From Conus ventricosus (taxonomy: Eukaryota; Mollusca; Gastropoda; Neogastropoda; Conidae), in NCBI GenBank assembly GCA_018398815.1, contig CM031610.1, positions 39,061,311-39,073,810 of the forward strand: DNA of 12,500 nt, in the 5' to 3' direction. Under the pieces are notes generated by a model that did no database searches, was not told where the DNA came from, and saw nothing but the letters and a program-made list of their open reading frames with translations. Of the stretch, positions 1 to 7,700 are shown piece by piece (positions within the stretch are counted from its first letter, which is position 1; each line of letters starts with the position of its first letter). The position numbers and the translations under genes were made by a program.

Positions 1-560
1 ATCCGTCTCATCCGTGGACGTAAGGTCCACTCTTCTCCGAAACATCGACCGGGAACGGGATTTAACGCGCGTGCAGGGTTGATGTTTATGCATGCGTTCC
101 CGCACGGGGGTCTCGACTTGAAAGATCCAGGAGGGGAGCGGGAGGGAGTTTGCTCCGATGTGAACTCCGACGACATCCCTTCCAGCCTGGCTTTCATAGA
201 GCGGGAATGGAACCCCCAGAATGATTCCGGCACAAGAGAGTCTGACGACTTATTCCCTTGGCCAGCGAGATTTCCGACAATCTGTATTTCCTGGACAACT
301 GGCGCCCGTAACGAGATGAGCAACGCTAGGTAAAAAAAACCCTATGAAGCAGAGACGTGTTTCATACCGGTGCAGTGTCGCCAAGAGAGAATGCGTCACC
401 ATGCGGTGTGGCGAGAGAGCCGCGAAGGTGCCACAGACACGACCGACAGACGGTGCTGGGTGGATGTTGATGTCATTGTCCCGTTTCCGGTAAACGATGT
501 TTCTGATTTTGAATCCGGATTCGGATTCGACGAACGTTGCCCTTTTTAAAGAGATGTATG
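1..560. other. Unique sequence, no gene recognised
   Basis: Mixed-composition DNA with moderate CpG content. Open frames of 84 and 127 codons cross it on opposite strands, but neither shows a recognisable motif, a biased codon pattern or a plausible domain, and they overlap each other. A perfect 12-bp palindrome, GAATCCGGATTC, sits at 511-522 and is followed by a partial tandem copy of GGATTCG. An (AAAAC)-like short repeat lies at 573-595. No promoter, RNA gene or mobile element end is evident. Confidence 0.5.
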
Positions 561-632
561 CTGCTGCTGACGTAAAACAAAACAAAACAAAACCAAACCT
601 GATTGACTTTGCGTATCGTAACATACTGGGCA

Positions 633-633
<1 letters not shown>

Positions 634-681
<48 letters not shown>

Positions 682-784
682 GTATCTGTCTATCTATCTG
701 TATATCTATAAGTCTATTCTCTTTCTCTATCAGTTTATCTATCCATCTATCCATCTATCCATCCATCCATCCATCCATCCATCC

Positions 785-830
<46 letters not shown>

Positions 831-1014
831 ATGTCTATCTATCTTTCTGTCTGTTTATCTATCATGTCTATCAATCTATCTCTCAGTCTATCTGTCTAGT
901 CTATCTCTCTGTCTATCTCTATCTGTTTATCTGTTCATCCATCTATCCATTTACCTATGTATCTACTATCTGTCTATTATGTCTGTCTACCTATCTATCT
1001 ATTAATCTATCAGT

Positions 1015-1097
<83 letters not shown>

Positions 1098-1145
1098 CTA
1101 TCTATCAATGTTTATCTGTCTGCTTTCAGTCTGTCTGTCTATCTT
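634..1145. repeat. Compound tetranucleotide microsatellite (TGTC)/(ATCC)/(ATCT)
   Basis: About 510 bp of tetranucleotide repeats related by single substitutions. Nearly pure (TGTC)n covers 634-679, (ATCC)n 741-786, (ATCT)n 786-829 and a long pure (ATCT)n 1015-1096, with degenerate CTAT/CTGT units between them. The plus strand has almost no G outside TGTC units. Ser/Ile/Tyr/Leu-rich open frames of up to 234 codons cross it only because the repeat lacks stops in those phases; they are not genes. The sharing of units suggests one ancestral tract whose mutated units were re-amplified by slippage. Confidence 0.97.
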
Positions 1146-2079
1146 TTATAAACACAGCAAAAACAAATAGTAACTCTAACATTATTTTGGGGGTCACGTG
1201 ATGATCATGAAGTCACAGCTAGATGTAGGAGTGAAAGAAACGGGCGTCATGACTTTTTTTTTTCATTTTTTTTTTTCAATTCTCATGCTCCCAAAATAAT
1301 TAACTACTTCTTGGACTGGTCTTGGCGATGTCACTCAGTACTGTTGCGAACGGACCGCAGTTATTTCGAAATCAGAAAAGGCCCCGAGTCAGTGCGTCGC
1401 CATTTTAACTTGCGAGCAAGGACATTCTGCCGTGTAGTTGCGAAATCTCCCAAGCACTGTGTTTGCTGGCTGTGAAACGTTGAAAAATATCGCTCGTATC
1501 TCGCTTTCTCCCTGGATACTAGCCATACTGGTATTAAGAAACGCACCTCAGATCAGTTCTCTTCTGCTTCACTGTATGACTTTCTTGTGATAGCCTACAC
1601 TTCTCAGCAAATTGAAATCATTAACTTAATAATTGCAAAAGAGAAAATTGAAATTATAATCACCGATCCCCATGATCTGACTAAGTAACGAAGAAATGGT
1701 ATTGGATTTACGCAGTGCCAGCGCTTTCTTCAGAACTCATATCTCACTTAGAATATTCCCATTCATTAAAAAAAAAGCTTTTCTACGAGGTGAGAACTTT
1801 GATTACAGAAAGTTTTTGCTCCCATAAAATGTATGCACACTGACTCTATCGTTTGTGAGATGGCAGAAACGCGTGGGAATGTTAACCTATCGGCACGTTT
1901 TCAAAACATTTCAGAAACAAATTCGATTTGCTTTCATCGTACGCTGCAGATTTTACCAGAAAAATGAGAAGAAAATTCTTTTGTGTTCTCGTTTCATCTC
2001 CCACCCGGTGTAACGAACAAACCCTCTCGAATGAGACGTTGAGGTGCGAGTCGCTTCGAGTTCATTGTCTCCTCCTCCG
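1146..2079. other. Unique sequence, no gene recognised
   Basis: A region of ordinary composition. T-rich homopolymers lie at 1254-1276, and an 8-bp palindrome TCACGTGA (an E-box form) lies at 1194-1201. The part from about 1560 to 1900 is AT-rich. A 61-codon minus-strand frame (1361-1546) has no recognisable motif and is probably chance. I see no splice-site pattern flanking a plausible exon, no tRNA and no terminal inverted repeats. Confidence 0.5.
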
Positions 2080-2100
2080 CCCCCCCCCCCCCCCCCCCCC
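2080..2100. repeat. Poly-C tract (C21)
   Basis: Twenty-one consecutive C residues preceded by the C-rich CCTCCTCCG. The complement is a G21 run able to form G-quadruplexes, and the C strand could form an i-motif. It is one of several long C or G runs in this window. The exact length is uncertain because homopolymer runs are often misread. Confidence 0.95.
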
Positions 2101-2858
2101 AAACCGCCCTCCTCCCCATATTGTCAGAGTGTCGGTCATATGTGCCACGTCATTCGGATGACGAAATTTGATGACGATGATTACTCGGGGGAAACAAATG
2201 GAGGCGGGAGCCGGTGAACGTCGAACTCTTTCCTCGTCAACGAAATGGAGAAGGACGCACAACCTGACGACGAGTGGTCAGACGCATCGGAAAACCAAAC
2301 ATTACCGGTCTTGGCATACTGCATTTCTTGCAGTTACACGTGAACTAGGCTCAGCGTGGCCGAGCTTGCCTCATGTTGCATCAACACCCTGAAACTTGGC
2401 GATCGCAAGACCAATTGAAGTAGATGGTGTTTTTGTCAATTTATGGTGAAGGCTTTAAGTTTGTTTCCACTTTCAAAACTGTCTCAGACTGTGCCGATTT
2501 TCATGTTTCAAAATTTTCTTCGGGGGAGCATGCCCCTATAGAGTCCCCTAGTTTCCCCCCCCCCCCTCTCCAATCAGTTCCCATGTCGGTAGAAATCAGA
2601 GCAGTCAAATCAGCTAAAATCGATGCGTAATGCAACCTTCAGATTTTTTTCACACCTATCACCATGGGGAGGAGTACACGTCCCCTGGCAACTGTAAATG
2701 AGGGGACAAAAAGGAGAAGGCGTGATACGTGCTTTCAACTCGGATCATTTCCTCAGGTTATGCAGTTTTAACCAGTCATTGGGAGCACTATAAAGTTGCT
2801 CAGAATGTCCTTTTCACCTTGTGGGCACTGAGTGCGTAGACTGTTAAATTTGTTAAAT
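2101..2858. other. Unique sequence with C12 and a small inverted repeat
   Basis: No gene is recognised. A C12 run lies at 2555-2566. A perfect 7-bp inverted repeat (GTCCCCT at 2680-2686, AGGGGAC at 2701-2707, 14-nt spacer) could form a small hairpin, but nothing around it identifies it as a terminator or element end. Short open frames here (66-77 codons) are low-complexity or unremarkable. Confidence 0.5.
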
Positions 2859-2859
2859 G

Positions 2860-2865
2860 TTTGTG

Positions 2866-2942
<77 letters not shown>

Positions 2943-3060
2943 TGTGTGTGTGTGTGTGTGTGTTCATGCATGTGTGCGCGCGCGTGCATAATTATGTGCG
3001 TACGTACGTGCATGTGTGTATGTGTGTGCGTGCGCGTGTGTGTGCGTGTATGTGGTTCTA
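2860..3060. repeat. (TG)n microsatellite with interrupted right half
   Basis: Nearly pure (TG)n runs from about 2866 to 2962 with single-base interruptions (GAG, GG). After that the repeat decays into mixed TG/CG/CA/TA steps. The segments 2965-2990 and 2993-3054 stay in strict purine-pyrimidine alternation, including CGCGCGCG and TACGTACGTG. Cys/Val-rich and His/Thr-rich frames across it are repeat artefacts. Confidence 0.95.
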
Positions 3061-3107
3061 TGTGGATTTGTTGTGTATGTGTTTATCAAAATGGGCCTCT
3101 ATGTATA

Positions 3108-3220
<113 letters not shown>

Positions 3221-3241
3221 TGTGAGTGAATGATAGTGTGT

Positions 3242-3264
3242 TGTGTGTGTGCGTGCGTGCGTGC

Positions 3265-3314
<50 letters not shown>

Positions 3315-3320
3315 TGTGTG
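3242..3320. repeat. (TG)n microsatellite with GTGC units
   Basis: Starts as TG, passes through five to six GTGC units (3249-3270), then runs as pure TG with a GG break near 3308. It repeats the TG-then-GA order seen at 3111-3220, with only about 20 bp between the two compound tracts. Confidence 0.95.
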
Positions 3321-3329
3321 AGCGAGTTT

Positions 3330-3334
3330 AGAGA

Positions 3335-3384
<50 letters not shown>
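3330..3384. repeat. (GA)n microsatellite abutting the LINE 3' end
   Basis: GA repeat with several AAG interruptions that ends directly at the hexanucleotide tail of the minus-strand LINE (first ACAATG at 3385). The other end of the LINE also abuts a GA tract (6500-6592), so the two probably formed one target microsatellite before insertion. Confidence 0.93.
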
Positions 3385-3385
<1 letters not shown>

Positions 3386-3405
3386 CAATGACAATGACAA
3401 TGACA
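3385..3405 (-). repeat. LINE tail of hexanucleotide repeats
   Basis: Three tandem ACAATG units plus a partial unit on the plus strand (CATTGT units in the element sense), placed directly between the 3' UTR and the GA microsatellite. Non-A short-repeat tails are common in LINE clades that prime by slippage on the template end. This marks the 3' boundary of the insertion. Confidence 0.8.
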
Positions 3406-3409
3406 AAGT

Positions 3410-3415
3410 TTTATT
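3410..3415 (-). promoter_or_regulatory. Polyadenylation-type signal AATAAA in LINE 3' end
   Basis: TTTATT on the plus strand reads AATAAA in the sense direction of the element, between the hairpin and the hexanucleotide tail. In elements with short-repeat tails this motif may be vestigial or may be used by host 3'-end processing. Confidence 0.55.
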
Positions 3416-3430
3416 CAGTTTAGGCCAAGG

Positions 3431-3446
3431 CCCCTCACTGAAGGGG
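3431..3446 (-). other. Candidate 3'-terminal stem-loop of the LINE
   Basis: CCCCT (3431-3435) and AGGGG (3442-3446) form a perfect 5-bp inverted repeat with a 6-nt loop, about 30 bp inside the element's 3' end. In some LINE families with short 3' repeats (for example eel UnaL2) a hairpin near the 3' end is recognised by the reverse transcriptase. The same role here is inference from position and shape. Confidence 0.5.
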
Positions 3447-3612
3447 TATATATACAGAAACAAATGAATAAAGCAAAATATTACCTCTTGCGATCGATAT
3501 TGTTTACATACAAAAGCATAATATACATGCACATTATTCACGCACGTACACATCCACTCACATTCCCGGACATCGTTCACCTCATTCACCTAGTCCTTTC
3601 TCCCCTTGCACT

Positions 3613-3629
3613 CCCCCCCCCCCCCCCCC
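3613..3629. repeat. Poly-C tract (C17) inside the LINE 3' UTR
   Basis: Seventeen C residues preceded by CTCCCCTTGCACT and followed by TCCC. It lies within the mobile element, so this run either was carried by the source copy or grew after insertion. Confidence 0.95.
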
Positions 3630-3775
3630 TCCCTTTTCTTTCCCGCAATCCTCCCATTCAATAATATGCACGTTTTATACAACACAAATTCAGGATCATT
3701 TTGTTCTGCAAATTAATTATCATATCTCATTAGGAGCATTAATCTTTTTTTGTCTGATTTGCGTCGAAAGAGCGA

Positions 3776-4749
3776 TTATCTAGCTAATTCTTGTAACCTA
3801 TTAGGATTATCACTTGAAAGAATATTCGCGACACTAATTTTCGTTTGGTACTCCAGAAAAGGATACTAAACAGGAACAGTTCTTTCGAATATGTTTATAA
3901 GCTTCACAGTGAAATAAAAAATGCACTCGTCTTCACACTCATTGTCGCAACACGGACAACTGGTGTCTTCCTGATTAATTGAAGCATTTAGGAACCATCT
4001 TTTACAATTTTTAGACCAATTACTCTTAACCGAAATCTTGTCAAATTAATTCTGTGCCAATAGTTCCTAACACATGTTAAGTATTTCTCTGTTTGAAATA
4101 TATCCTTAAAGGAATGGTACCATCTATATCTATCATTATTTTCTAACTCAGAATGCCAATTTTGTTTACTACATGCGATAATCCGGTCTTTAAATAAAGA
4201 AATAAAGCTGTTTTCATGACCACCCCTTGGTTTAACCATACTATTCCAAATCCATTTATAGTCAAAATTTTGTGAATATTTGATACCCAGTTGAAATGCC
4301 CCCGATTCATGCAATGACAAAAGCATTTCATAGGCCTGTCTGCATATTTTTGTCATAGGTAAATTAATCAGTCTTATCCAATATTTTATACATTTCACAG
4401 AAGTTCTTATATGAAGTGGATATCTACTGTTTCTCCATATGCTTTTTTATGTTGAGGCATGTAGGGGGACATTAAGGAATCTTTTAATAGCAAATGTATG
4501 TACTGCTTCGATTCGTTTCCCTTCTTCCTCTAATCCCCATACTTCAGCAGCATATGTTAGAATTGGTTCAATCTGAGAATCGAACAGTTTCCAGAACAGA
4601 CCCGGCTCTATTGCGCCTAGTTTCTTCAATGTTTTGATTATTTCTACAGTACCTCTTCTTCCTTTCCTACAAACATCAGACAAGGCGGCATGTATACTCA
4701 GTTTAGTTGTGAAAGACATTCCTAAGTATTTATAAGAATTAGTTCAGCA
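3776..4749 (-). pseudogene. LINE ORF2 C-terminal region with Cys-rich end
   Basis: After a frame break near 4745, the sequence reads YKYLGMSF, then a stretch ending LFDSQIEPILTYAAEVWGLE (about 4540-4600) and IKRFLNVPLHAST. A stop plus indel follows near 4447. The frame resumes with RYPLHIRTSVKCIKYWIRL and RQAYEMLLSLHESG (about 4310-4420) and continues to about 3988. The final part contains CPCCDNECEDE followed by FHCEAYKHIR in a shifted frame, a C-x-C-C…H-x-x-x-C-like cluster near 3880-3950 resembling the C-terminal zinc-knuckle-like motif of many LINE ORF2 proteins. It ends with LSSDNPNRLQELAR and a stop at about 3776-3778. The motif order matches animal LINE thumb and C-terminal regions. 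Its nucleic-acid binding role is known for related elements and inferred here. Confidence 0.82.
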
Positions 4750-6164
4750 ATTTGATCATTTCCATAGAACCATCTTTCTCTTGTAGCTAAGTAGCCCCCA
4801 ATCTAAACACCATATATTTGTTTTTTCAAGGTTAACTGACAAGTGTAATCTGTCAGCTTCTCTTTTTAGGCATTTAACTGGTTCTGGAGTCAACAATAGA
4901 CTCTGACAATAAGACAACATCATCAGCAAACAATAAAAGAAATAATTTACTGCACCAGGGATGAGTTGGATACCGTGTTTGCCTGTTTTGGACACTTCAA
5001 TAGCTAATTCGTTGATAAAAAACGAAAACAATAATGGACTTAGAAGACATCCTTGTTTTACACCTCTTGGGCACTTAAAATAATCTGTGTAACTACCCCG
5101 ATTGCGCACACAAGCTAATACCTCATTATACATACCTTTCAGTGCCCAGTACAGTTTACCTTTCACACCATTTTTCCTCAAAAATCGACCACAATAAATT
5201 TCTATCAACAGAATCAAAAGCCTTTTTAAAATCGACGAAGGCAACATAAAGTTTTGTTCTCCTAGCCAAAAATTTACTAACTATTGCATATAGAGTAAAA
5301 ATATGGTCAACGGTACTATATCCTTTTCTGAAGCCTGCTTGCTCTTCTATCATTTTTGTTCTTGTTTCGCCCCTTTAGTTAATCTTTTATTCAAAATGTT
5401 TGTATAAACTTTGCTCAACACACTGGTTAAAGCGATACCTCTGTAATTATTTGGCTGATCAGCATCACCTTTCTTATGTATCGGTATAATAATAGATTTT
5501 GACCATTCCAAGGGGAAAACTCCGAGATCAAATATCTTACTGCAATACATTACAAGAAAATCAATAACGGAAACATCTGCATTTTTTAACAATTCGCCTA
5601 TGATCTTATCTGGCCCTGAACTCTTTCCAGCTTTGAGGTTACCAATACTGGCGTAAACCTCATGTCTAGAAATAAGGGCATTATGAGGAAGCTCAATACT
5701 TTCCTCATCTGAATCTCCGGTAAAGTTAGACTCTTCTGCATGCAGTTCTTTTTTTGGTTCATTAAATAAATTAAAGAAGTGGTCATTTCCATTGTTCTGT
5801 TGTGATGTTGTTATAGATTACAGATTTCCTGTTAAAGGATCGAACTGTTTGCCAGAACAATTTTGGATCATTCATTGATTGTTTGAGTTTATCTAGTTTA
5901 ATATCATCGAACTCTTTTTTCTTTTTGTATGCATGAGTTTATAATCTTTTCTTTCTGTGACGTAAGCGTCTTTTTTCTCTTCCACTCCCTTCTTATCACG
6001 TTTAAATTTTCTTAACAGCTGTATAACTTTCTTCTTTTTTCGAGCAACATCTTCGTCAAACCACTCATTTTTCTTTCTGTGGCCGTTCCTACAGATCTAA
6101 TCATGCTGCAGCTGAACTACATAGTGCTTTAGTAAATATATCAATAGACATATTGATGTCAGAA
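4750..6164 (-). pseudogene. LINE linker and reverse transcriptase domain, frameshifted
   Basis: This part would prime cDNA synthesis at the nicked target. Leftwards it shows the linker WFDED (about 6065), FDDIKLDKLKQSMND and LFWQTVRSFNRK (about 5850-5900). It then shows GKSSGPDKI (about 5615), the RT motif NYRGIALTS (about 5420-5448) and EEQAGFRKGYSTVDHIF (about 5300-5350). Motif A is VDFKKAFDSVD with the first catalytic Asp at 5231-5233, motif B is RGVKQGCLLSPLLF (about 5025-5065), and motif C is FADDVVLLS with FADD at 4919-4930. Catalytic residues of A and C survive but lie in different frames. Breaks fall near 5800, 5910, 5360, 5195, 4955 and 4890, most looking like single-base indels, and at least one in-frame stop follows FADD. 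RNase H is not seen. Confidence 0.9.
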
Positions 6165-6499
6165 CTAAGTTCTGTCTGAGCATTTAGCATGCACTGTGTA
6201 AAACTCCTTAGACTGTTGTTGTTCTTTATATTCATTTATAAGTTCATCAGACCAAACAATTCGATCTTCAGGCAACGGTTCGATCACAGATTGGGCAATG
6301 TTACTATTTCGATCTCTGTTATTCAACCTAAATTCCACAGGTAAGTGCCATGAATCTATCTTGTCACCAACATTTAAATCACAATTTAGTTTTAGAAATA
6401 AATCTTCAGACAATATCACATAATCAATAACACTACAGCCATGAGGGGAAATATAAGTAAAGTCCCCACTGGTATAGTTGGAACAACAACCATTAGCAT
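6165..6499 (-). pseudogene. LINE endonuclease domain, C-terminal fragment
   Basis: Reading leftwards from 6499, the frame gives NGCCSNYTSGDFTY, then ISPHGCSVIDYVILSED, then VGDKIDSWHLPVEF. This is the end of an exonuclease-endonuclease-phosphatase (APE-like) domain, which in LINEs nicks the target DNA. The pattern G-x-FTY-x-S-x-x-G-x-S-x-IDY is characteristic. The terminal catalytic motif, normally SDH followed by a hydrophobic residue and P, reads SWHLP, so the conserved Asp is replaced by Trp (TGG codon). The N-terminal catalytic half is absent because the element is cut off at the GA tract near 6500. The frame closes at 6165 after a small indel, and the next sequence (…LSSDINMSIDIFTKALCSSAA) resumes in another frame. 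Confidence 0.85.
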
Positions 6500-6525
6500 A
6501 GAGAGAGAGAGGAGGAGAGAGGAGA

Positions 6526-6576
<51 letters not shown>

Positions 6577-6592
6577 AAGAAAGAAAGAAAGA
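6500..6592. repeat. (GA)n/(GAAA)n microsatellite abutting the LINE 5' truncation
   Basis: GA repeat with GGA and AAG interruptions, a pure (GA) core near 6531-6565, and (GAAA)-type units at 6575-6592. The LINE coding homology runs to its left edge. With the GA tract at 3330-3384 it brackets the element. Confidence 0.95.
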
Positions 6593-6899
6593 ATTAGTTT
6601 ATCATTCAGATTTTTTGTCGTTGTCCGATTTGTGACACTGCCATCTTCCAGTTCGCCTTCGATGGCATTGTTCTCACTGCCGATGGAAAGAAAACGATGA
6701 ACGCAGCGTGTATCGAGCCTCCATTGCCAATAAAGCAAAGGGACGCCACTCTTTTTTTTTTTCCTTCGAGTCATGGAATCTTGTCACCTATTTTCGATTT
6801 CAAATCGATCGAAGGCGTATCATTAACATATCAGAACGGTCTGAGGTTGCGTGAACGGGCACGATTTTTCGTTTCTGATGCTGCACAAGAAGGGGTGGT
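6593..6899. other. Unique sequence, no gene recognised
   Basis: Ordinary composition, with a T12-type run at about 6751-6762. Short frames on both strands have no recognisable domain. The endonuclease homology does not continue past the GA tract, so this is presumed host flank. Confidence 0.45.
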
Positions 6900-6959
6900 G
6901 GAGGGGGGGGGGGAGGGGGGGGGGGGGGGGGGGGGAGGGGGAGGGAGAGGAAGAGGAGA
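6900..6959. repeat. Homopurine tract rich in G runs
   Basis: Sixty consecutive purines on the plus strand, including G11 (6903-6913), G21 (6915-6935) and G5 separated by single A residues. Such a tract has the composition needed for G-quadruplex or intramolecular triplex formation. A Gly-rich open frame across it is an artefact. Confidence 0.93.
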
Positions 6960-7490
6960 CCGATTCATTCCCACCTCGGCATTATCGAGACAGGCGCGCG
7001 ACAGCCGGGCGGCACGAGCTTGATATGTGACGCGCCATTTACAAATTTCACGCGAAAACGTCGCGAGCGTGCAGGCGATCTGAAGGCCTTGATAATGTGA
7101 GAACTGGCCATTTACGACCTAACGACCCGGTTCCATGGAAGAGTGACGACGACGACGTGTGCGGAATAAACTCTCCACTGTGTCCCAAACTTTTGCAGTT
7201 TTTTTTCTTCTTGCTGTCCCTTCCGTGCTGTCTTAGTCGCATTGCGTATCCGCTCACCCCAGCGTCTTTCTGTGGAAGTTTCAGTACCGACAGGTCCTCT
7301 GAGAGTAATCGGTGTCCTGTTGGCGTAAGACACGCCACCAGAGGAGATGCCGCACAGCGCTCAAAGCTTTGTCGGTAGAGGTTTGGTTTGATGGAAGTTA
7401 TTTGGTGTATCGTAGTACTGATTTGGTTCTGTCGCTGCAGTATGCTGTGGAACTGTTCACGGATTAAAATCGTCACAGACTGAAGTTATC
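6960..7490. other. Unique sequence with a CpG-rich patch
   Basis: From about 6960 to 7100 CpG is dense (GGCGCGCGAC, GACGCGCC, CACGCG, ACGTCGCGAGCG), then composition returns to ordinary. Frames of 73-142 codons lie on both strands and overlap, so none is convincing as a gene. There is no TATA box or clear promoter architecture beside the CpG patch. Confidence 0.45.
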
Positions 7491-7513
7491 AAAGTTGGCA
7501 CTCAGGCTTAACA

Positions 7514-7524
7514 GGTTCGAATCC
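7514..7524 (+). promoter_or_regulatory. Pol III B-box match
   Basis: GGTTCGAATCC matches the GGTTCGANNCC consensus exactly. With no A box in place it is unlikely to direct transcription alone; it is mainly useful as evidence of tRNA ancestry for the surrounding repeat. Confidence 0.6.
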
Positions 7525-7605
7525 CCATAGTTATCAACGTGAGAATTTTGCATTGGCCGTCTTAACGTTTAGTCATTCTGGTGATGTGTAGTACTTGTCT
7601 AGGTG

Positions 7606-7620
7606 CCCCCCCCCCCCCCC
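7606..7620. repeat. Poly-C tract (C15)
   Basis: Fifteen consecutive C residues, followed by TCCCTC, inside the candidate SINE body. This is a second case in the window of a long C/G run within an apparent mobile element. Confidence 0.95.
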
Positions 7621-7700
7621 TCCCTCATTTGGAATTGGTTAACGCCATGTGTCATATCATCTTTGGTGGAGATGGACGTTAAACGAATGTTTATTTAATT

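Larger units (their letters stand above)
3385..3775 (-). other. LINE 3' UTR
   Basis: Non-coding sequence between the ORF2 stop and the terminal repeat tail, about 390 bp. It holds a G17 run in the sense orientation (C17 at 3613-3629 on the plus strand), then AT-rich sequence, the hairpin at 3431-3446, AATAAA and the tail. A full-length sibling copy would be needed to tell whether the G17 run is part of the family or expanded in this copy. Confidence 0.75.
3385..6499 (-). mobile_element. 5'-truncated APE-type non-LTR retrotransposon (LINE), decayed
   Basis: A LINE relic of about 3.1 kb read from right to left. In element order it has the C-terminal part of an apurinic-like endonuclease, a linker containing WFDED, a reverse transcriptase with recognisable motifs 1, A, B and C, a C-terminal domain with YGET and RYPLHIRTSVKCIKYW, a Cys-rich end, a 3' UTR, AATAAA and a short-repeat tail. 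Full-length elements of this type are usually longer and start before the endonuclease N-terminus; here the 5' part is missing, which is typical of incomplete reverse transcription. The tail is not poly-A but repeated CATTGT-type hexamers. The domain order fits the CR1/L2/Jockey/I-like superfamilies; I cannot place the clade from sequence alone. GA repeats flank both ends, so no unambiguous target-site duplication can be drawn. Several frameshifts and stops make this copy non-autonomous as it reads. Confidence 0.92.
7490..7700 (+). mobile_element. Candidate tRNA-derived SINE, 5'-truncated
   Basis: GGTTCGAATCC at 7514-7524 is a perfect match to the Pol III internal B box (tRNA T-arm). About 150 bp downstream comes GATGGACGTTAAAC (about 7671-7684), then an AT-rich end (GTTTATTTAATTAAC). 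The spacing fits a tRNA-derived SINE body and tail. No matching A box lies at the usual distance upstream; TTGGCACTCAGG at about 7495 resembles one weakly but is too close. The tRNA head is therefore truncated or deleted, and no cloverleaf can be drawn. A C15 run (7606-7620) interrupts the body. It could instead be a chance B-box match in unique DNA. Confidence 0.45.

Noticed and set aside
497..1201. 234-codon plus-strand open frame rich in Ser, Tyr, Ile and Leu
   Set aside because: It is the translation of CTAT/CTGT repeats. It has no domain, and its reading depends only on the repeat lacking stop codons.
1361..1546. 61-codon minus-strand frame
   Set aside because: No motif or conserved pattern recognised, and its length is within chance expectation for this composition.
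2246..2340. Short acidic frame MEKDAQPDDEWSDASEN… near 2246
   Set aside because: It ends after about 32 codons, has no recognisable motif and no splice-site context, so it cannot be supported as an exon.
2680..2707. 7-bp inverted repeat as a transcription terminator
   Set aside because: No T tract or upstream gene; eukaryotic context makes an intrinsic terminator implausible.
7048..7476. 142-codon minus-strand frame and overlapping plus-strand frames
   Set aside because: Overlapping frames on both strands in a GC-richer region, no domain recognisable, likely chance.
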